Assembly: GCA_903945375.1 (NCBI GenBank)
Contig: CAJAVP010000039.1
Coordinates: 1 to 34,529, forward strand
Reading direction: 5' to 3'
Length of the DNA: 34,529 nt
Source of the DNA: an uncultured Methylococcaceae bacterium
Lineage (GTDB): Bacteria; Pseudomonadota; Gammaproteobacteria; Methylococcales; Methylomonadaceae
Under the pieces are notes generated by a model, which had not been told where the DNA came from, did not search any database, and saw only the letters and a program-made list of their open reading frames with translations. Both the position numbers and the translations under genes were made by a program. Position 1 is the stretch's first letter. Each line of letters starts with the position of its first letter. Of this stretch, positions 29,535 to 34,529 are shown in pieces.

Positions 29535-29556
29535 ACGAAACGCCCCGCAGCCATTG

Positions 29557-30906
29557 ATGAATAATTTTGACCTAGCGCAACGTGATCTCGCTGTATTGTG
29601 GCATCCCTGCACACAAATGAAAGATCACGAGCAATACCCCGTCATCCCTATCAAAAAAGGGCAGGGGGTTTGGTTAGAAGATTATGATGGCAATCGCTAT
29701 CTGGATGCGATTAGTTCTTGGTGGGTTAATTTATTCGGTCATGCAAACCCTATCATCAATGCCGCAATAAAAGATCAGCTGGATCATATTGAGCATCTTA
29801 TCTTTGCCGGTTTTACTCATGAAGCCGGTATCAAACTTGCTGAGCAACTTGTTGCCATAACACCTTCTGGGCTTAATCGCTGTTTTTACGCAGATAATGG
29901 CTCATCCGCAGTGGAAGTTGCTCTAAAAATGAGCTTTCATTATTGGCGTAACATCGGTCAAATTCAAAAAACAAAATTTATTACCCTTGAAAATAGTTAT
30001 CACGGCGAAACCTTAGGCGCGTTAGCGGTGGGCAATGTCGCATTGTATAAAGCGACTTATGCGCCGTTATTGATGGAGGTCATCACCGTCCCTGGGCCTG
30101 ATTGTTATTATCGTGAGACAGGTGAAAGCTGGGCGACTTATTCGGAGCGCCGCTTTGAATTGATGGAGCAAGCTTTACAACGCCACGCGGGGAGCGTCTG
30201 CGCGGTGATTATCGAGCCCTTAGTGCAATGCGCGGGTAATATGCGCATGTACGATGCCGTGTATGTCAAGCGACTACGTGAGGCGTGTGACAAATACCAC
30301 GTACATTTAATTGCCGATGAAATAGCCGTTGGTTTTGGGCGGACGGGCAGTTTGTTTGCTTGTGAACAAGCGGCAATTAGTCCTGATTTTATGTGTTTAT
30401 CCAAAGGACTGACTGGCGGTTATCTACCCTTATCCGCAGTATTGACTACCGATGAAATTTATCAGGCTTTCTATCAAGATTACAGTACGCTTAACGCCTT
30501 TTTGCATTCGCACAGTTACACGGGTAATGCCTTAGCCTGTCGCGCCGCGTTGGCTACCATCGAAATTTTTCAACAAAACGATATTCTCGTTAAAAATCAG
30601 GTGTTAGCCAAAACAATGGCGGCGGTGGCAATGCGCTTTCATGAGCATCCGCAGGTTGCAGAAGTTCGGCAGACGGGGATGATTTTGGCGATAGAATTGG
30701 TTAAAAACAAACAGACTCGTGAGCCCTATCCTTGGCAACAGCGGCGCGGTCTTAAGGTGTATCAATATGCGCTGGCTAACGGCGTGTTATTACGTCCGCT
30801 GGGGAATGTCATTTATTTTATGCCCCCCTATGTCATCACAGAAACAGAGCTGGAATGGTTGGCAGAAGTGGCGTGGCAGGGCATTAAGCGAGCCGTGGAG
30901 GACTAA
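29557..30906 (+). CDS. bioA: adenosylmethionine-8-amino-7-oxononanoate aminotransferase
   Basis: BioA (449 residues) makes 7,8-diaminopelargonate in biotin synthesis and is the rare aminotransferase that uses SAM as amino donor. Signatures are WHPCTQMKDHE near the start, ISSWWVNLFGHANP, DNGSSAVEVALKM, and the PLP lysine in CLSKGLTGGYLPLSA. I chose the ATG at 29557; the preceding TTG would add one residue. No strong ribosome site is seen. The other biotin genes are not in this window. The stop codon shares one base with the rsmE start. Confidence 0.95.
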   Translation: MNNFDLAQRDLAVLWHPCTQMKDHEQYPVIPIKKGQGVWLEDYDGNRYLDAISSWWVNLFGHANPIINAAIKDQLDHIEHLIFAGFTHEAGIKLAEQLVAITPSGLNRCFYADNGSSAVEVALKMSFHYWRNIGQIQKTKFITLENSYHGETLGALAVGNVALYKATYAPLLMEVITVPGPDCYYRETGESWATYSERRFELMEQALQRHAGSVCAVIIEPLVQCAGNMRMYDAVYVKRLREACDKYHVHLIADEIAVGFGRTGSLFACEQAAISPDFMCLSKGLTGGYLPLSAVLTTDEIYQAFYQDYSTLNAFLHSHSYTGNALACRAALATIEIFQQNDILVKNQVLAKTMAAVAMRFHEHPQVAEVRQTGMILAIELVKNKQTREPYPWQQRRGLKVYQYALANGVLLRPLGNVIYFMPPYVITETELEWLAEVAWQGIKRAVED

Positions 30907-31637
30907 TGCGCGTATCCCGATTATATATCCCTGTCGCGTTGGCGACCGGTCAACCATTAGAATTAGACGAGGAAAGCGGTCATTACCTCAGAACGGTGTT
31001 ACGTCTAAAAAAAGACGATGCCATTATGCTGTTCAATGGCGAAGGAGTGGAATATCTCAGCCAAGTTGCAGAAATGACGCGCAAGTCGGTACTCATCACG
31101 GTTGGTGACGGTCAGTCGCGTGATGTTGAATCGCCTTTGCGAGTCAATTTGGGCTTGGGTATTGCCCGAGGTGATCGCATGGATTGGTCAGTACAAAAGG
31201 CCGTGGAATTAGGCGTGAACCACATTACCCCTCTATTAACCGAGCGGTGTGTGGTGCAATTTAAAGGCGATAAAAAGCCGCAGCGTTGGTTGCATTGGCA
31301 AAAAATCATCTATCATGCGGCTGAGCAAAGTGGTAGAACCTATATGCCTGAATTAGCTGAAGTACAATCTTTGTCAAATTGGTTGCTGATACCGCATGGT
31401 TTAAAGTTATTTCTTGATCCGCACGCGCAGTGCAGTCTTGCTGAGTTGCAGCCTGATAATAAGCAAGTGACCTTGCTAACAGGGCCGGAAGGTGGTTTTT
31501 CGGAACAGGAGCGCAGTCTAGCTAAAGCAGCTGGTTTTATTCCGGTGCGTATGGGTAAACGCATATTAAGAGCGGAAACTGCCGCTTTGACGGCATTAGC
31601 GGCGGTGCAAATGTTATGGGGGGATTTTGCTGTCTAA
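30906..31637 (+). CDS. rsmE: 16S rRNA (uracil1498-N3)-methyltransferase RsmE
   Basis: RsmE (243 residues) methylates U1498 of 16S rRNA with SAM. It is a SPOUT enzyme: an N-terminal PUA-like part is followed by the knotted methyltransferase region, with LLTGPEGGFSEQE and RMGKRILRAETAALTAL as SAM-binding loops. The ATG overlaps the bioA stop by one base (TAATG), so the two are coupled. Confidence 0.95.
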   Translation: MRVSRLYIPVALATGQPLELDEESGHYLRTVLRLKKDDAIMLFNGEGVEYLSQVAEMTRKSVLITVGDGQSRDVESPLRVNLGLGIARGDRMDWSVQKAVELGVNHITPLLTERCVVQFKGDKKPQRWLHWQKIIYHAAEQSGRTYMPELAEVQSLSNWLLIPHGLKLFLDPHAQCSLAELQPDNKQVTLLTGPEGGFSEQERSLAKAAGFIPVRMGKRILRAETAALTALAAVQMLWGDFAV

Positions 31638-31806
31638 ATGCGTAGCGACACGGCTCAATTCGCCTGAAAAATTACTGATACTCGATGCTCAAGTTTTTTA
31701 GCTTGACTGAGGCGAACCTAGATAAACTAAGGTGTTTTCGTCAATAGGTATAAGTGCCACATGAGGCTACCAATTAATACGGGACAGCGTGAATAGGCTA
31801 TAAGGT

Positions 31807-31914
31807 GTGGAGTGCAAGCTCCGCCTAAAGCGTCTACTGTTGATGCTTGCCTGTTTTGACTTGTAGGCAGAGTCTGCACGCCTTAATTTACGTTGCATGT
31901 CATAATGATAATGG
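31807..31914. repeat. 108-bp intergenic repeat, copy A (inverted relative to copy B)
   Basis: It begins GTGGAGTGCAAGCTCCGCC and matches the reverse complement of 34391-34498 over 108 bp with roughly 11 differences including a one-base indel. An internal palindromic part surrounds GGCAGAGTCTGC. It is non-coding and lies outside genes in both places. Confidence 0.9.
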
Positions 31915-31943
31915 CTGGTTGAGAACCCGTAAGGTGGATTCGT

Positions 31944-32545
31944 CAGGGTAAACGCATTAAAATTCCAACCCAATATGACATTAGGGTGCTAATCATCATT
32001 TAAAGCGGCTTTCATCCATTTTCGCTTAAGGCTTAGTGTCGAAGGTCTGGATTGGAACAAGTTTAGACACCGATGTCTGAGTATAGCAGGTGCATTCTTC
32101 CATACGAATCTCACGCATCACGACATCAAGCCGCCAATGCAGGTATTCTCAATACCCCCAACGGAAGCTAGCATGAGCGAATGTCTGGCATTCACCTTAA
32201 AGGAATTGATAAAGAAGCGTTGTTCCAGCACTCAGATTTTGGCAACGTGCTTAAATCCTCACAAACCGAGTAACAGAGGGTTTACAAGCGACCATAGTCG
32301 TTGTCAATCTCGTCGATATAATCGTATTTAACCCTTTTAAAATCAGCCGCTTTTGCGGTGTCAAAATAATCCTTGCTACTTCATGTAAGCGCTCTTGATT
32401 AGCCTTGAGTCCGAGTGAATAATCACTGCTTTGATTGATCACTTGCGCGGTAATGGCATCTAAGGGGGGGATATAACCTTTGATGTCCAGTAACGCTAAA
32501 AGCTTGGGTGGTGATTCCGTACGACTTTTACACCTTAAGGTGCGG
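31944..32545 (-). pseudogene. decayed ISAs1-family transposase (3' part with IS end)
   Basis: Read on the minus strand, pieces of an ISAs1 (H-repeat) transposase appear in order but in changing frames. First is TESPPKLLALLDIKGYIPPLDAIT, then INQSSDYSLGLKANQERLH (compare the family DYVLALKANQ-x-x-LH). A shifted frame AADFKRVKYDYIDEIDNDYGRL then meets a stop, followed by LHWRLDVVMRE and finally RKWMKAALNDD. The 5' third is missing. The likely IS end is at about 31944 (CAGGGTAAACGCATT). The ranges are estimated by eye; at least two frameshifts and one stop make it non-functional. Confidence 0.8.
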
Positions 32546-32650
32546 TGGCGGATGACTAGCTCGAATCCGCCTTACGAGTGGCCTAAAAAGCTTAATTTGA
32601 TGAATAAGCTAGGGGGCTAAACGATTACAATGATTTACCCAACACGGGTC

Positions 32651-33892
<1,242 letters not shown>

Positions 33893-34357
33893 ATGAAAAA
33901 AATAATTTCCTGTTGCTTATTGGGTGCGGGGCTTTTTGCCACTCAAACCTATGCCGAAGAAATTGGGTGTATTACCACTGCCTGGAAACTGATTGGCGCA
34001 AACCATAAAGTTTGCGTACAAGTTTTTGATGATCCTAAGGTCGAGGGTGTTGCTTGTCATATCAGTCAAGCTCGCACTGGCGGACTTGCTGGAACCTTTG
34101 GTGTTGCCGAAGATCCGTCGCAATTTTCCATCGCTTGCCGCCAAGTGGGACCCATTAAAATAAAAAATAAATTGCCGGATGAAGAAACCGCATTCACGGA
34201 AGATACCTCGCTGTTTTTTAAAGAGACCCGCGTCACTCGCTTATTTGATAGCAAACGCAACACTTTGGTTTATGTGGCGGTCAGTCGTAAGTTAATTGAT
34301 GGCGCACCGGCAAACAGTATTTCGTCTGTACCGATTATGCCGTGGTCTAGCCAATAA
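33893..34357 (+). CDS. creA: CreA-family exported protein
   Basis: The 154-residue protein has a Sec signal peptide (cut likely after TQTYA, residue 21). The mature part follows the CreA family closely: EIGCITTAWKLIGANHKVCV, FDDPKVEGVACHISQARTGG, EDPSQFSIACRQVGPI, then RNTLVYVAVSRKLIDG and the end NSISSVPIMPW. Its role is unknown; the name comes from the E. coli creABCD locus, but no creBCD is here. The protein should be periplasmic, with conserved cysteines that may form disulfides. A GAGG ribosome site is seen before the ATG. Confidence 0.92.
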   Translation: MKKIISCCLLGAGLFATQTYAEEIGCITTAWKLIGANHKVCVQVFDDPKVEGVACHISQARTGGLAGTFGVAEDPSQFSIACRQVGPIKIKNKLPDEETAFTEDTSLFFKETRVTRLFDSKRNTLVYVAVSRKLIDGAPANSISSVPIMPWSSQ

Positions 34358-34390
34358 GACGCACATTAATACGACGGCGAAAGACGTGCA

Positions 34391-34498
34391 GCAATTCTCA
34401 TTATGACATTCAACGTAAATAAGGCGTGCAGGCTCTGCCTGCAAGTCAATACGTGCAAGCAACAACAGTAGACGCTTTAGGCTGAGCTTGCACTCCAC
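34391..34498. repeat. 108-bp intergenic repeat, copy B
   Basis: This is the reverse complement of copy A at 31807-31914, with about nine in ten bases the same. It starts 33 bases past creA. The internal palindrome is GCAGGC-TCT-GCCTGC. The two copies point towards each other across the IS remnant, the ferredoxin, coaD and creA. Confidence 0.9.
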
Positions 34499-34529
34499 TC
34501 GTTAACCGTCATGCTCATTATGACTGGAA

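Larger units (their letters stand above)
31638..32650. other. 1-kb intergenic region: repeats and IS remnant, no intact gene
   Basis: No intact gene is visible. The stretch contains a 108-bp repeat (31807-31914), one arm of a 15-bp inverted repeat (31928-31942), a decayed ISAs1-type transposase (about 31944-32545) and the opposite 15-bp arm (32562-32576). Just after rsmE there is a nested inverted repeat, TTCGCCT/AGGCGAA with TCAAG/CTTGA inside, that may be a weak terminator. Open frames of 60-70 codons here have no recognisable product. Confidence 0.7.

Noticed and set aside
31767-31973. 68-codon frame on the minus strand in the repeat region
   Set aside because: It is made of the IS end and the 108-bp repeat; no protein family is recognisable.

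Overview
The window is a chromosomal segment of moderately AT-rich DNA from a gammaproteobacterium. The evidence is a rpsU–yqeY–dnaG–rpoD macromolecular-synthesis operon, a coaD–ferredoxin (YfhL) pair, NtrB/NtrC beside glnA, and a type I-beta glutamine synthetase with an adenylylation tyrosine. A methane- or methylotroph-like relative (Methylococcales) is my guess from the overall gene style. No methane or methanol oxidation gene is present to prove it.

Layout. 1-570 is gene-poor. 571-10148 (+) is a [NiFe]-hydrogenase cluster: maturation protease hupD, a HupH/HyaF-like accessory protein, hupS, hupL, hupE, then hypC-hypA-hypB-hypD-hypF. No hypE and no cytochrome b or other electron acceptor is in the window. 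10196-10573 (+) is a stand-alone receiver protein. 10685-18650 (-) is a nitrogen-control block: glnA, a small ANTAR-domain protein, a large membrane hybrid histidine kinase, ntrB and ntrC. 19009-20349 (+) is a beta-barrel porin divergent from glnA. Between them lie a sigma-54-type promoter and two NtrC-like sites about three helical turns apart, which suggests the porin is nitrogen-regulated.

20441-21451 (-) is tsaD, divergent from rpsU-yqeY-dnaG-rpoD (21556-25898, +), followed at once by a CAU-anticodon tRNA that looks like the lysidine-type isoleucine tRNA. 26050-31637 (+) is a run of S-adenosylmethionine (SAM)-linked genes: metK makes SAM, ahcY recycles S-adenosylhomocysteine, metF makes methyl-folate, and BioA and RsmE use SAM. 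31638-32650 is gene-poor, with one arm of a 108-bp inverted repeat and a decayed ISAs1-family transposase. 32651-33390 (-) is coaD plus a 2[4Fe-4S] ferredoxin, and 33893-34357 (+) is a CreA-family exported protein. The second arm of the 108-bp repeat closes the window.

Most genes are familiar families. The less ordinary material is regulatory or structural: the NtrC/sigma-54 arrangement in front of a porin, the glnA–double hairpin–ANTAR–hybrid kinase arrangement, a 12-unit CAA microsatellite in the kinase, a soluble-looking hydrogenase without an obvious partner, and several strong inverted repeats between genes. I did not see a clearly new multi-gene system. The nitrogen block is the best candidate for a new regulatory circuit.
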